From Cyclobacteriaceae bacterium (GTDB taxonomy: Bacteria; Bacteroidota; Bacteroidia; Cytophagales; Cyclobacteriaceae), in assembly GCA_958296015.1 (NCBI GenBank), contig CATQIH010000001.1, positions 62,001-126,000 on the forward strand: 64,000 nucleotides of DNA. Reading direction: 5' to 3'. Made by a program: the position numbers and the translations under genes. Positions 1-9,955 of this stretch are shown piece by piece. Each line of letters starts with the position of its first letter. Positions within the stretch are counted from its first letter, which is position 1. Below the pieces are notes generated by a model. The model was not told the DNA's origin. It was given only the letters and a program-made list of their open reading frames with translations, and did no database searches.

Positions 1-262
1 GGTTCCATCCGGCATCTCCCTGAAACAGCAACCCATACTCGTTGGTAATCTGGTGCAGCATGAAATGGATTTGGTCTCCGTACAAGTCTACTTCTTTGAG
101 TGGAGTATACGCTCCGTTGATGGCCTGATTGGCAGATTCGTAGTTGTTGAATACCGAACTGGTCACCAGGCTGTTGGGGTCGGTCTTTTCCAGGAAATCT
201 TCTCCACAACCGGTCATCAGCCACAAGCTGATGGCTATTGTTGAAATCAAAATAGTTTTCAT
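1..262 (-). CDS. SusD/RagB-like outer-membrane lipoprotein, N-terminal part
   Basis: Partial gene running off the left edge; 87 residues are visible from an ATG at 262. The N-terminus is a lipoprotein signal ending in a lipobox (LMTGC), followed by GEDFLEK and an NNYESANQAINGAY segment typical of the first TPR-like helices of SusD proteins. SusD caps the SusC channel on the cell surface and binds glycan. It starts 11 bases after the stop of the susC gene, so the two form one leftward transcript. The C-terminal glycan-binding part lies outside the window, so the ligand cannot be guessed. Confidence 0.88.
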   Translation of the reverse strand, partial: MKTILISTIAISLWLMTGCGEDFLEKTDPNSLVTSSVFNNYESANQAINGAYTPLKEVDLYGDQIHFMLHQITNEYGLLFQGDAGWN

Positions 263-273
263 GTGTCTGTTCT

Positions 274-3200
274 TTAAAATTGTAGTTGTAAACCCAGGGT
301 AACAATGCGAGACTGTGGGTACCGCCCCCGGTCAATTCCTTTGTTGGTGTTATTGTTGTCGCCCCCGGCAGCGTCAAACTCCGGGTCAAAGCCCCCGTAC
401 CGGGTGACTGTCAGCAGGTTCTGCACGCTTCCGTATACGCGCAGGGTCGTGATGCCCTTCACCAGTTCCGAGGGAAGCGTGTATCCCAATTGCAGGTTCT
501 TGAGCCGCAGATAAGAGCCGTCTTCCACAAAATAAGAGGATACGCGGGAGCGGTTGCGGTTAGGGTCACCCTGGATAATCCGGGGTTGCTCGTTATTTAG
601 GTTTTCGGCAGTCCATCCTCCCAATGCCCCGGTGGTCATATTATAATCAGCATATAAGTTATGTGTAAGCGACTTAAAGCTGTTGAAGCGATCTACGCCC
701 GTCACTCCCTGAAAGAACAGGGAAAGGTCGAAGGCCCGGTACTTCAGGTTAGCATTGAAGCCGTAAATCCACTTGGGCCAGGGGTTGCCAATGAAGGTCT
801 GATCGGCATCCGTGATCTTGCCGTCGGGATCGGCCACAAAGTCACCGTTATCATCGAATCGCCCGATGTCTCGGTAGCGAAAGTCGCCGGGACCTGTGTT
901 CTTTGCGGTATAGAATCCGTCTGGTGCTCCACCGTTTAGGACATCCAGTTCTGCCTGATTCTGAATGATGCCGTCTACGATGAGTCCGTAAAAAGACCCC
1001 AGCGGCCGACCCACTTCGGTCACTGACACCCGGCCCGATCCGTCCCAGGTGCCACTCACTATTCTTTCATCCTCACTGAGTTTGGTCACCTTGTTCTGGT
1101 TGTAGGAAGCATTGGCGGAAAGGTTGAGAGATAGATTCTCACCCAACTTATTTCTAAAACCCACGGCCATCTCCAGCCCCTGGTTTTGAATCTGACCAAT
1201 ATTGATCACCGGGTCCAAAGCTGATCGGTACCAGGCAAAAGGAAGATACCCGGCGGAAGGGGGCAGCCCCACGGTGAGCAGCAGATCGTTGGTATTTTTG
1301 ACGTAATAGTCAGCCGTAAAGGTGAGTCGGTTTTCCAGCAGAGCCAGGTCTAACCCGATATCGTAGGTTTCAATTTCTTCCCACTTTATGGCACGGTTAG
1401 GAAAGCGAGACGGACTGATGCCCTGTACTACATTCTGCCCTTCTCCAAAGGTGTACAGCGTACCGCCAGCCGAGTAAGAGGCTTGGTATAGGTAGCGGCT
1501 GAGGCCGGCACTATTGCCCAGCACGCCGTAGCTAGCCCGCAGTTTGAGGTCTGACAGAAAGGTGGCCGATTCCATGAACCCTTCGTTGATGATGCGCCAG
1601 CCTACGGAGGCGGAAGGGAAAACTCCGTAGCGTTCGTCCTTGCCAAACTGACTGCTGCCGTCGCGTCTTACATTCGCCGTAAAAAGATAGGTATCGTTAT
1701 AGGTGTAGTTGACTCGGGCAAACTGAGAAAGAATACCGTCGCTAAATACTTTGCCCGAGGAGTTACGGGATTCCGGATCTGCCCCGTCGATGACCTGCAA
1801 TCCCCCGGTAAAGTTGGCTCCGGACGCATTATATCGTTCAATATCGGTTTTGATGGCTTCGTATCCGACCAGTACGCCAACGTTATGCTTACCGATTTGC
1901 TTGTCGTAGCTCAGCACGGCGTTGCCCAGGAGCCTGACGTTTTCTTCGTATGCTTGCTCCAATGAGGCAGACGTACTGAGCACTCCGCCCCCGCCCAAAT
2001 AGGTATTGGTAAAGGTGCGATCATTGGCGATATTATAGTTCGCTCCCAGATTGGTTCGTAGTTTGAACCCCTCCAGTAGATCGAGCTCCAGATACACGTT
2101 TCCTCCCACCCGATATTCCTTATCAAGTTCGTTGGTTCGCAGTTCGCTGGCCAGGGGATTTCCTCCTTCGTACTGGTACTCCAGCCGGTCGACGGTGCCG
2201 TAGCCGCCAAAGCGATTGGTTGGATCAAACACCGGCAGGGCCGGGGTAGCCCGAATCCAATCACGGGAGTCTCCGTTCATGGGGTCGTTGCGTGAGTGCG
2301 TCAGAAAAATAGATTCTCCGATCTTGATATGCTTGCCCAGCTTAAAATCCGAGTTGGCGCGTAGTGAGTAACGCTTAAAGCCGGTTCCTACATAGGTGCC
2401 TGCCTCGTTAAAATAACCTCCGGAGATAAAGTAATTGGAGGTAGCACTTCCTCCGCTCACAGACAGGTCATAGTTCTGAATAGCGGCAGGATCGTAGAGC
2501 ACATCGAGCCAGTTGGTATTTACCAGAGGCAGGTTTGCCGGGTCAGCGTAGGCGGGTATGCGATCGATGCCAGCCAGATCGTAAGCTTCGTTTTTAATGG
2601 TAGCATACTGCTGCGTATTGAGGGGGTTGGGAAGGCCCAGCGGCGAAGAGATGCCTGCGTAAGCGTTCAGGTTGACAACCGTCTTACCATCTGCTCCGCG
2701 CTTGGTGGTGACGATCACCACTCCGTTGGCCGCTGCCGAGCCGTAAATAGCCGCTGCGGAGGCATCTTTGAGGATCTCAATGGAGGCTACGTCATTCATA
2801 TTGAAATTGGGTCCCGGTGTGGTACGCACGCCATCGATGATCCATAGCGGATCGGTGCCCTGGATAGAACCTGCCCCCCGGATTACGATCTGCGCTCCGG
2901 AGCCCGGTGCCCCACTGTTGCGGTTGACGTATACGCCGGCGGCCCGCCCCTGGAGTGCCTGATCGAGCGAAGGCACGGCCATTTCCTGGAGATCTTTGGG
3001 CACTACTGAAGAAACCGAGCCGGTCAGATCACTTTTCTTCTGCGTGCCATATCCTACCACCACTACTTCGGAAAGTGACTTTACATCAGAAGCCATTGCT
3101 ACGTTGACAATGGCTTGGTTGCCAATGGACACTTCTTTTGGGGTGTAGCCTACGGAGGAGAACACCAGCACTTCGGTTTCATCCGGTACGCTCAACCGGT

Positions 3201-3648
3201 AGTTCCCTTCTATATCTGTGACGGTACCGATGGTGGTGCCTTTGACCACGATGTTGACCCCTGGCAAAGGGGAGTTATCGCTAAGATCGGTTACCTGGCC
3301 CGACACCGCCTTATCGTAGGCAGCCGCATTAGGGGCATACGTACTAACGATTACTTGTGCCACAGGTGTAGGCAATGTATTACCGAGGTTTAGCAACTCG
3401 CTTTTCGATTTCTTAGATAGGGTTTTCTGTTGGACAATGTCGTTGTCATTATGAATAGGTTTGTCAAAATAGCCCGGATGCATCGCTACGCCCAATGACC
3501 CAACGAAGGCATCAGACGGTTGGGCTGGAATAGGCTGTGAGAAGGCAGAGGAGCAAAATGCTTTTCCTGACATAAGCATAGCTATGAGAAACCAGGAAAA
3601 AAAGCAGCCAAAGCTGGTTTTTGAATGGTATCGGTAATGCTGTTTCAT
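274..3648 (-). CDS. SusC/RagA-family TonB-dependent outer-membrane transporter
   Basis: About 1124 residues. I chose the ATG at 3648 because it directly precedes a signal peptide (SFGCFFSWFLIAMLMSGKAFCSS); an upstream ATG at 3699 would add 17 residues. A carboxypeptidase-regulatory-like domain spans about 115-190 (SGQVTDL...LPGVNIVVKGTTIGTVTD), followed by the TonB box/plug (SEVVVVGYGTQKKSDLTGSV) and a beta barrel ending in an aromatic-rich strand. It imports oligosaccharide across the outer membrane with the SusD just downstream. It has no STN domain, unlike the second SusC at 6398, so it is probably not controlled through FecR. Its regulatory-like domain is nearly identical to that of the second SusC although the barrels differ. 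Confidence 0.95.
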   Translation of the reverse strand: MKQHYRYHSKTSFGCFFSWFLIAMLMSGKAFCSSAFSQPIPAQPSDAFVGSLGVAMHPGYFDKPIHNDNDIVQQKTLSKKSKSELLNLGNTLPTPVAQVIVSTYAPNAAAYDKAVSGQVTDLSDNSPLPGVNIVVKGTTIGTVTDIEGNYRLSVPDETEVLVFSSVGYTPKEVSIGNQAIVNVAMASDVKSLSEVVVVGYGTQKKSDLTGSVSSVVPKDLQEMAVPSLDQALQGRAAGVYVNRNSGAPGSGAQIVIRGAGSIQGTDPLWIIDGVRTTPGPNFNMNDVASIEILKDASAAAIYGSAAANGVVIVTTKRGADGKTVVNLNAYAGISSPLGLPNPLNTQQYATIKNEAYDLAGIDRIPAYADPANLPLVNTNWLDVLYDPAAIQNYDLSVSGGSATSNYFISGGYFNEAGTYVGTGFKRYSLRANSDFKLGKHIKIGESIFLTHSRNDPMNGDSRDWIRATPALPVFDPTNRFGGYGTVDRLEYQYEGGNPLASELRTNELDKEYRVGGNVYLELDLLEGFKLRTNLGANYNIANDRTFTNTYLGGGGVLSTSASLEQAYEENVRLLGNAVLSYDKQIGKHNVGVLVGYEAIKTDIERYNASGANFTGGLQVIDGADPESRNSSGKVFSDGILSQFARVNYTYNDTYLFTANVRRDGSSQFGKDERYGVFPSASVGWRIINEGFMESATFLSDLKLRASYGVLGNSAGLSRYLYQASYSAGGTLYTFGEGQNVVQGISPSRFPNRAIKWEEIETYDIGLDLALLENRLTFTADYYVKNTNDLLLTVGLPPSAGYLPFAWYRSALDPVINIGQIQNQGLEMAVGFRNKLGENLSLNLSANASYNQNKVTKLSEDERIVSGTWDGSGRVSVTEVGRPLGSFYGLIVDGIIQNQAELDVLNGGAPDGFYTAKNTGPGDFRYRDIGRFDDNGDFVADPDGKITDADQTFIGNPWPKWIYGFNANLKYRAFDLSLFFQGVTGVDRFNSFKSLTHNLYADYNMTTGALGGWTAENLNNEQPRIIQGDPNRNRSRVSSYFVEDGSYLRLKNLQLGYTLPSELVKGITTLRVYGSVQNLLTVTRYGGFDPEFDAAGGDNNNTNKGIDRGRYPQSRIVTLGLQLQF

Positions 3649-3829
3649 CCTTATAAAATATGGTGTAGCGAAAAAAACTATTTGTTTGAATAGGGGCAAG
3701 TGTATTGATTCTGCCCAAAGAAACCATTAAAAAAGCTTTTCAAAACCTTGCTAAAACCTTATTAAAGTGCAAAATTGAGCGTCTAATATGATTTCCTATT
3801 GATGATCTGAATATTTACTTGCTGCTGTT

Positions 3830-5095
3830 ATGAAAAATACGCAACTCTCCGGAAATGAGTCGGAAGAATCCCTTTACCTGACGCACTGCCTCCAGTTGAT
3901 AGAGCATAAAACCGGATGGGGAAATGCTCCCCAATGGACGCAGAGCAACTATGAGCGGCTCAGGGAACAGATAGCAGCAGACTCTGGGACTACCATCAGT
4001 TGTAGCACGCTCCGGCGCTTATTTATGCAGCCCTCCGCCCGCCGCCGACATCCACAAATTGCTACTAGAAATGCCTTGGCTGCTTTTGCAGGATACCACG
4101 ACTGGGACGAATTCGTCCGACAACAATCATTAGACTTTCCTGCCCCTATTGCTGAGCGGCTAACGCCAACACTGCGTCGAAATCGTAACAGAGTACGCAT
4201 TCGGTGGGCAGTGGTGATCACTGGTGCCGTAGCAGGACTGCTCTACTATCACCTCTTCGCCAGCCATCGGCCCAATGTGGTACTGACCGGGCATCAAAAC
4301 TGGGAAAAATCTTCCCAAGTAGTTTTCGACTACGATTTATCTTCTCTGAACGCTGACAGCATCCAAATCGACTTCGGCGACGGAGATATCCAAGGACTTA
4401 GTAAGTTTGACCGTCAGACCGTTCATGAGTATACAGTCCCTAGCGTTCATCGGGTAAGGCTTATTGCAGATAACGAGCCTCTGACCAGTATAATGGTACG
4501 AAAACCTACTCAAGGATGGGATGGTAACGTTTTGTTCGAAGACAGTCTCTGGCATTCACTGTCTGAGTTTCGCCAACCCGATCGATTGTATGCTTCCCCG
4601 GAATCGGTCTACCAAGGAGCACCGGTTTCTAATCCGGTATACTGGACCACCTATTACAATGTCCATGATTTTGGCGTAGACGGCGATGGTTTTGAAGTGG
4701 AGGCACGGGTCAAAAACGACTCGCTCGAAGGAGGGATATCCTGCTATGATGTTACGCTGAACGTCATTTGTGAACAAGGATGGGTAGTAATAAAGTTTAT
4801 GAAGCCTGATTGTACCGTATGGTCTGACCTCATAGTAGGTGAAGTGAAAAGGGACGGTAAAAAGGATGACCTCTCGGCATTTGGACAAGATTTTTCTTAC
4901 TGGCGAACAATTCGGGCCAAGGTACTGGATCATCGCTTGTTGGTTTCATTAGATGGAGAACCTATTTATAAGCCAGTAAGCTATAAGCAATCGCTCGGCC
5001 CTATTCAAGGGGTTGGCTTGGCCTTTAAAGGTTCTGGATCGGTTGATTACGTCAAATTATCGGTGGTACTGCTGGATAAGGTGCCAAATCTATAA
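3830..5095 (+). CDS. Membrane-spanning HTH-like / PKD-like / lectin-like putative glycan sensor
   Basis: 421 residues, not a family I can name. Residues 15-100 include TTISCSTLRRLF and ALAAFAGYHDWDEFVRQQ, a pattern seen at the N-terminus of many Bacteroidota regulators that suggests a cytoplasmic helical DNA-binding or docking domain. One membrane helix lies at about 126-144 after a basic stretch (RRNRNRVRIR), giving an N-in topology. Residues 148-224 look like a PKD domain (DFGDGD at 181-186, then HEYTVPSVHRVRL). Residues 225-421 are beta-rich and resemble a concanavalin/LamG fold. It is divergent from susC/susD and upstream of fecR, where a sigma factor would usually sit. I infer a one-component glycan sensor; a surface-binding or structural protein is the alternative. 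Confidence 0.55.
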   Translation: MKNTQLSGNESEESLYLTHCLQLIEHKTGWGNAPQWTQSNYERLREQIAADSGTTISCSTLRRLFMQPSARRRHPQIATRNALAAFAGYHDWDEFVRQQSLDFPAPIAERLTPTLRRNRNRVRIRWAVVITGAVAGLLYYHLFASHRPNVVLTGHQNWEKSSQVVFDYDLSSLNADSIQIDFGDGDIQGLSKFDRQTVHEYTVPSVHRVRLIADNEPLTSIMVRKPTQGWDGNVLFEDSLWHSLSEFRQPDRLYASPESVYQGAPVSNPVYWTTYYNVHDFGVDGDGFEVEARVKNDSLEGGISCYDVTLNVICEQGWVVIKFMKPDCTVWSDLIVGEVKRDGKKDDLSAFGQDFSYWRTIRAKVLDHRLLVSLDGEPIYKPVSYKQSLGPIQGVGLAFKGSGSVDYVKLSVVLLDKVPNL

Positions 5096-5303
5096 CAGTC
5101 CTGCTTCTATATATTCCGGATGCTCATTCTACCTCCTGCCGTATTTTACACATAGCCTGCTGATAAGAAAGCTGAAGTATCAGAAAATACAATTGCCATA
5201 ATAACAGTAAATTTATAGTTTTCTTGCACTAATTGTAATTGGTTTTCTAAATTTTTGTTTGTATTGTAAATTTTTAAAGTGTAGTAGTTCATGCTAACCG
5301 CTC

Positions 5304-5342
5304 AGAGATATATAGATATGTAAACAAACCATCTATATCTCT
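5304..5342. promoter_or_regulatory. Dyad directly upstream of fecR
   Basis: AGAGATATATAGAT (5304-5317) is mirrored by ATCTATATCTCT (5331-5342) across a 13-base loop, ending two bases before the fecR start codon. It could be an operator or a 5' UTR hairpin limiting translation. The rest of the 249-base gap after the preceding gene is AT-rich with no other clear signal. Confidence 0.45.
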
Positions 5343-5344
5343 AC

Positions 5345-6337
5345 ATGATGCACAAGCAAAAATTACTGGATAGATACCTTAGAAAGCAGTGTAGCCGGGA
5401 AGAACTACAGCAACTTTTCGATGTTCTCAGGGAAGACTCTTCCGCTGATTATCAGGAGGTGATGGATGCCATATGGGAGGAACTGACCATCTATCCGCTT
5501 CTGGAAAAGTCTACCTCAGAAAGCATGTACACCACGATCCGAAAGCAAACGGCAGCCCAAGAGTCCCAATCAGGGCGAGTTCTTACGCTGAGGCACCGAT
5601 TCTTTCACCCCTCCTTGCGTGTGGCCGCCGCTTTTGTGGGCGTTTTTCTTAGTGCTTTTGTGCTTTATATGCTCTTAAACAACCATGATCAGGTGGTTCA
5701 TCAGACCGAATACGGCCAAACCACTACCGTAGAGCTTCCGGATCATTCAGTGATTACACTCAACGGAAATACCCAAATATCTTACGCTGATACCTGGAAA
5801 GAAGATCAGCCACGAGAACTCTGGATCGAAGGAGAAGCCTACTTTTCGGTACAACACACCAAAAACAACCAAAAATTTATTGTGCACGCCAATCACCTGG
5901 ATATAGAAGTGCTGGGTACCGAATTCAACGTCAATAACCGCAGTGGAAATACCAAAGTTATGCTCAGCAGTGGAAAAATCCGGCTCAACGATACCCAAGA
6001 CGAGCGGTTGGTCGACGACGTAATTATGCAACCTGGACAATATGCCGAACTAACGCGTGATCGTACATTTGAACTGAAAAGTGTGAACCCAAAGCGGTAC
6101 ACATCGTGGAAAAACAAAGAGTTGGTTTTTGATCATACCCCGATGACGGAGGTGGTACAGATGATCGAGAATACCTACGGACTGGAGGTGATTATTCAGC
6201 ACGATGACATTAAAAACCGAAAACTGACAGGCTTACTGCCTTCCCAGGATATAGATATGTTGCTGAATATGCTTTCCGATATCTTTCAACTGAAAGTAAC
6301 CCGACAGGATAACCAAGTTTTCATCGATGAAAAATAG
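5345..6337 (+). CDS. FecR-family anti-sigma factor
   Basis: 330 residues. The N-terminal 85 residues form the cytoplasmic sigma-binding part (LLDRYLRKQCSREELQQLFD). One membrane helix spans about 92-111 (RVAAAFVGVFLSAFVLYML). The periplasmic FecR domain starts near 121 (EYGQTTTVELPDHSVITLNGNTQISY...LWIEGEAYFSV), and a DUF4974-type C-terminal domain lies at about 255-328 that should contact the STN domain of a TonB receptor. It precedes an STN-bearing SusC by 60 bases, the usual partner. The cognate ECF sigma gene, normally just upstream, is missing here; the only sigma gene in the window is at 25707-26312. Confidence 0.93.
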   Translation: MMHKQKLLDRYLRKQCSREELQQLFDVLREDSSADYQEVMDAIWEELTIYPLLEKSTSESMYTTIRKQTAAQESQSGRVLTLRHRFFHPSLRVAAAFVGVFLSAFVLYMLLNNHDQVVHQTEYGQTTTVELPDHSVITLNGNTQISYADTWKEDQPRELWIEGEAYFSVQHTKNNQKFIVHANHLDIEVLGTEFNVNNRSGNTKVMLSSGKIRLNDTQDERLVDDVIMQPGQYAELTRDRTFELKSVNPKRYTSWKNKELVFDHTPMTEVVQMIENTYGLEVIIQHDDIKNRKLTGLLPSQDIDMLLNMLSDIFQLKVTRQDNQVFIDEK

Positions 6338-6397
6338 CACTTATCTAAAGCAATGACCCTTTTATGTAACTTTTATTCACTTACACCTACTCATAAA

Positions 6398-9300
6398 ATG
6401 ATGAAAGAAGCCTTACTCTTATTTAAAACCCAAAGCCTTCGGCTCGTGATGCTCAGCCTGTCGTTACTGCTATGGCACACCGCCGCATATGCCCAGTCGC
6501 TTACGGCCAATTTGCATGCTCCAACACGCCAGTCCAGCCCAATGGCGCAAGACGAAAAAGAAGTGGTCTCGCTGGATGAAGTGCTGCAAAAACTGCAACA
6601 ACAACACAGCATCAAGATCACCTATCAGAGTGATATGCTGGACAATAAGTACTTGTCGCTCTCTGAGGCAAATGTACTGTTGGCGGCTTCGAGAAAACGC
6701 ATGGAAGCATCGATACGCCAACTCATGCAATCTTATAGACTGAACTTTAAGAAGTATAACGAAAGCCTATTTACCATTTTCAGACAGGAAATGCTCCCCC
6801 AAAAGGTAGAAAAGAAGCCACTGAATAATACAGAAAGTAAGCTGTTTTCTACGCTAGAAAACCTGGCCGGTAAAGAATATACTGCGGTCAGGCCTCCCCT
6901 GGACAAGTCTATCTCCGGCCAGGTAACCGATCTGTCTACTGGTGAAACCCTGCCAGGTGTCAATATTGTGGCAAAGGGTACCACGATTGGTACCGTGACG
7001 GATATAGAAGGAAACTATCAGCTTAGCGTCCCGGATGAAACGGAGATCCTGGTTTTTAGCTCGGTAGGCTATACTCCCGAAGAAGTATCGATTGGCAACC
7101 AAACCGTGATCGACGTAGCCATGTCTCCCGACATTCAATCTCTATCCGAAGTGGTGGTCATCGGTTATGGTACCCAAAGGAGGGAAAACATCTCCGGGGC
7201 AATTAGTACCGTGGGTACCGAAGCGATTGAGGGAAGACCGGTTGCCGATATTCAAAGTGCGCTTCAGGGCCAGGTGGCCGGTCTGCAAATCACAAAAAAT
7301 AGTGGTACGCCCGGGGGCGGAGCCAATGTCAGGATCAGGGGAACAGGTAGTATTACCGGTGGAAGCGATCCTCTTTATGTGGTTGATGGAAATATCATCA
7401 GTACCGGTATTGGCGGTAGCGGAAACCCCTTTGCCACCTTGAACCCCGCCGATATAGAATCTGTCAACGTATTGAAAGATGCTTCCGCGGCGGCTATATA
7501 TGGAGCGCGTGCAGCCAACGGTGTCATCATCATCACCACCAAGCGTGGGAAAGCAGGTAAAGCCCAGATAAATTTTAATGCCTATGCGGGCCTCCAACAA
7601 ACCACCAATAAGTTGGATCTTTTGAATGCCCAGCAATACCAGCAGGTGTATAATACAGTGAGGGATAACAGCCAAATCCCAAGAATACCAAACCTTGACA
7701 ATACCAACCTCACCACCAATACAGACTGGCAAGACGAGGTGTTTCGGACCGGCACGATTCAAAATTATGAACTCAATGCTTCCGGCGGCGGGGAGAACAC
7801 AAGGTATTATACTTCCCTGAGCCACTATGATGAAGAAGGCACGATCATAGGGACTGGTTTTGAACGTACTTCCCTGAGATTGAATACCGATACCGAGCTG
7901 GGTAGGTTTAGGTTCGGAAATTCATTGACAGTTTCCCAGTCGAAATTTGACAAGGAATTTGAGGTAAACGGCTTTTTCGGAACCTTATTCTTTGCCATTG
8001 CAAATTCACCTGCTATAGGAGTATTGAACCCGGATAATTTAGGAGGTTTTAATGGCCCAACCAGTGATGATGGTGATGTAGGCGTTGTGAATCCGGTAGC
8101 AGCACAAACACTGACTGAGAACAGGAATACCGTCAACCGGATTTTAGGCAATGCATATGCCGAGTATGATCTACTTGAAGAAATTTTAACTTTCAGGGTG
8201 AATTTTGGCACCGACATCAGTCTCTATAAAAATAGATTTTATGCACCCTTATTTGTGACAACACCAGGAGAAGCAGTACGGGGTCTGCCCAATGGCGCCC
8301 AGGTTTCTGAGACGCGGGGTGACAACGTTTCCTTACTGCTTGAAAATACCTTATCCTTTAAAAAGAAATTTGGCAGCCATAATGTCAATTTATTAGCTGG
8401 TTATACCGTGCAAGATGTTGAGCGCTCTGACCTTGGGATCACAGTAGCAGGCCAAAATATTGGCAATAGTTTTCCGGTAATCAGTGCCTCAAACAACATC
8501 GTAGGGTTGCCACTCGGAACGATCATTGAACAAAGAACGCTTTCCTATATAGGCAGGGCAATCTATGATTACGACAATAAATATCTGGCAACGCTAAATT
8601 TCAGAAGAGATGGATCCTCCCTTTTCACCGCTGAAAACTTCTTCGATAATTTCTTTTCAGGCAGTGTAGGATGGATTGTTAGCAATGAGGCTTTTATGGA
8701 AAGTAGCCCGTTTTCAAATTTAAAAATCAGGGCCAGTTACGGGTTTTTGGGTAATGACCAAATTGACCCGAATGCCACAAATGCTGTCCTAAACTCAAAT
8801 GCAAGGTATATTTTGGGAAATCCACAAGCCGTAGCCAACGCGGTGGCACCGGGCGGACAAATTGCTAATCCTGACTTGGTCTGGGAAAAACAGGAGCAGC
8901 TAGACATAGGACTGGATATGAGTTTTATGGACAGTAAGTTGAGCTTTAGCGCAGACTACTTTATCAAAAATTCAAAAGATCTGTTGTTGGATTACAATCT
9001 TCCGGATGCTACAGGTTTTGCAAATATTTTTATCAACGCAGCTGAAGTTCAAAACCGGGGACTTGAGCTTGTCTTGAACTATAATGACAATTTCGGAGCG
9101 TTGAGGTTCGGAGCTGGTTTCAATGTTTCTCTGTTAGATAACAAAGTAGTAAGCTTGATTAATGGGCTTGATGCCATCGAGAGAAACTCAAGCAATGAAT
9201 TTACTTTCAGAAATAGAATAGAGCCTGGCCACTCCCTGTTTTCCTTTTACGGCTATAAGACAGATGGCATATATCAATCCGATGCGGAGTTAGCCAGCGG

Positions 9301-9928
9301 CCCAACACCTATCACCGGTACTGCCCCCGGCGATCTGCGTTATGTAGATGTGAGCGGTCCTGACGGGACACCCGATGGAGTGATCACCGAAGCTGACCGA
9401 ACGTTTATAGGTGATGCCAATCAAGACGTACAATTGGGACTTAATCTAAATTTTGGCTACAAGGCTTTTGACCTTTCCTTGCAAGCTCAAGGAGTATTTG
9501 GCAACGATATTTGGAGCGATACCAAGTTTTATACCCAATCCTATTTTAGAACCAACAACCTCTCGACGGATGTGTTGAATGCCTGGACGCCCGAAAACCG
9601 TTCCAATACCCAACCACGGGCCATAGCGAGTACTGTTGGAAACAACGACTTTGCATCAGACTTTTTTGTGGAAGACGGCAGTTACGTTCGGCTAAAAAAT
9701 CTTCAAATAGGATATAACCTCCCCCAGCAGTCATTAGAAAAACTGGGACTCCGTAAGGCGAGGATTTATTTTGCCGGGCAGAACCTCATCACCATCACCA
9801 ATTACCTTGGTTTTGATCCGGAGGTTGGTGTTTCCACATCTCCAAATGCGACAAATGCTTTAGGTTTTGATAACCTTAGGTATCCTCAAGCCAAGACATA
9901 TACCATCGGTGTTCAATTCGGATTCTAA
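6398..9928 (+). CDS. SusC-family TonB-dependent transducer with STN domain
   Basis: 1176 residues from the ATG at 6398, which starts a good signal peptide (LRLVMLSLSLLLWHTAAYAQ); a start at 6353 would add 15 residues. Domains in order: STN at about 57-128 (SLDEVLQKLQQQHSIKITYQ), carboxypeptidase-regulatory-like at 172-245, TonB box/plug from about 249 (SEVVVIGYGTQRRENISGA), then the barrel. The STN domain lets a ligand-loaded receptor signal to the FecR encoded upstream. It imports oligosaccharide with the SusD encoded 27 bases downstream. The DNA of the barrel region around 7900-9300 is noticeably more AT-rich than the regulatory-like domain, consistent with a mosaic origin. Confidence 0.96.
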   Translation: MMKEALLLFKTQSLRLVMLSLSLLLWHTAAYAQSLTANLHAPTRQSSPMAQDEKEVVSLDEVLQKLQQQHSIKITYQSDMLDNKYLSLSEANVLLAASRKRMEASIRQLMQSYRLNFKKYNESLFTIFRQEMLPQKVEKKPLNNTESKLFSTLENLAGKEYTAVRPPLDKSISGQVTDLSTGETLPGVNIVAKGTTIGTVTDIEGNYQLSVPDETEILVFSSVGYTPEEVSIGNQTVIDVAMSPDIQSLSEVVVIGYGTQRRENISGAISTVGTEAIEGRPVADIQSALQGQVAGLQITKNSGTPGGGANVRIRGTGSITGGSDPLYVVDGNIISTGIGGSGNPFATLNPADIESVNVLKDASAAAIYGARAANGVIIITTKRGKAGKAQINFNAYAGLQQTTNKLDLLNAQQYQQVYNTVRDNSQIPRIPNLDNTNLTTNTDWQDEVFRTGTIQNYELNASGGGENTRYYTSLSHYDEEGTIIGTGFERTSLRLNTDTELGRFRFGNSLTVSQSKFDKEFEVNGFFGTLFFAIANSPAIGVLNPDNLGGFNGPTSDDGDVGVVNPVAAQTLTENRNTVNRILGNAYAEYDLLEEILTFRVNFGTDISLYKNRFYAPLFVTTPGEAVRGLPNGAQVSETRGDNVSLLLENTLSFKKKFGSHNVNLLAGYTVQDVERSDLGITVAGQNIGNSFPVISASNNIVGLPLGTIIEQRTLSYIGRAIYDYDNKYLATLNFRRDGSSLFTAENFFDNFFSGSVGWIVSNEAFMESSPFSNLKIRASYGFLGNDQIDPNATNAVLNSNARYILGNPQAVANAVAPGGQIANPDLVWEKQEQLDIGLDMSFMDSKLSFSADYFIKNSKDLLLDYNLPDATGFANIFINAAEVQNRGLELVLNYNDNFGALRFGAGFNVSLLDNKVVSLINGLDAIERNSSNEFTFRNRIEPGHSLFSFYGYKTDGIYQSDAELASGPTPITGTAPGDLRYVDVSGPDGTPDGVITEADRTFIGDANQDVQLGLNLNFGYKAFDLSLQAQGVFGNDIWSDTKFYTQSYFRTNNLSTDVLNAWTPENRSNTQPRAIASTVGNNDFASDFFVEDGSYVRLKNLQIGYNLPQQSLEKLGLRKARIYFAGQNLITITNYLGFDPEVGVSTSPNATNALGFDNLRYPQAKTYTIGVQFGF

Positions 9929-9955
9929 AAAAGAGTGTACAGGCACTATAACAAC

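Noticed and set aside
7142-7825. Long reverse-strand frame inside the second susC
   Set aside because: Shadow of the real coding strand; no start context, no recognisable domain.
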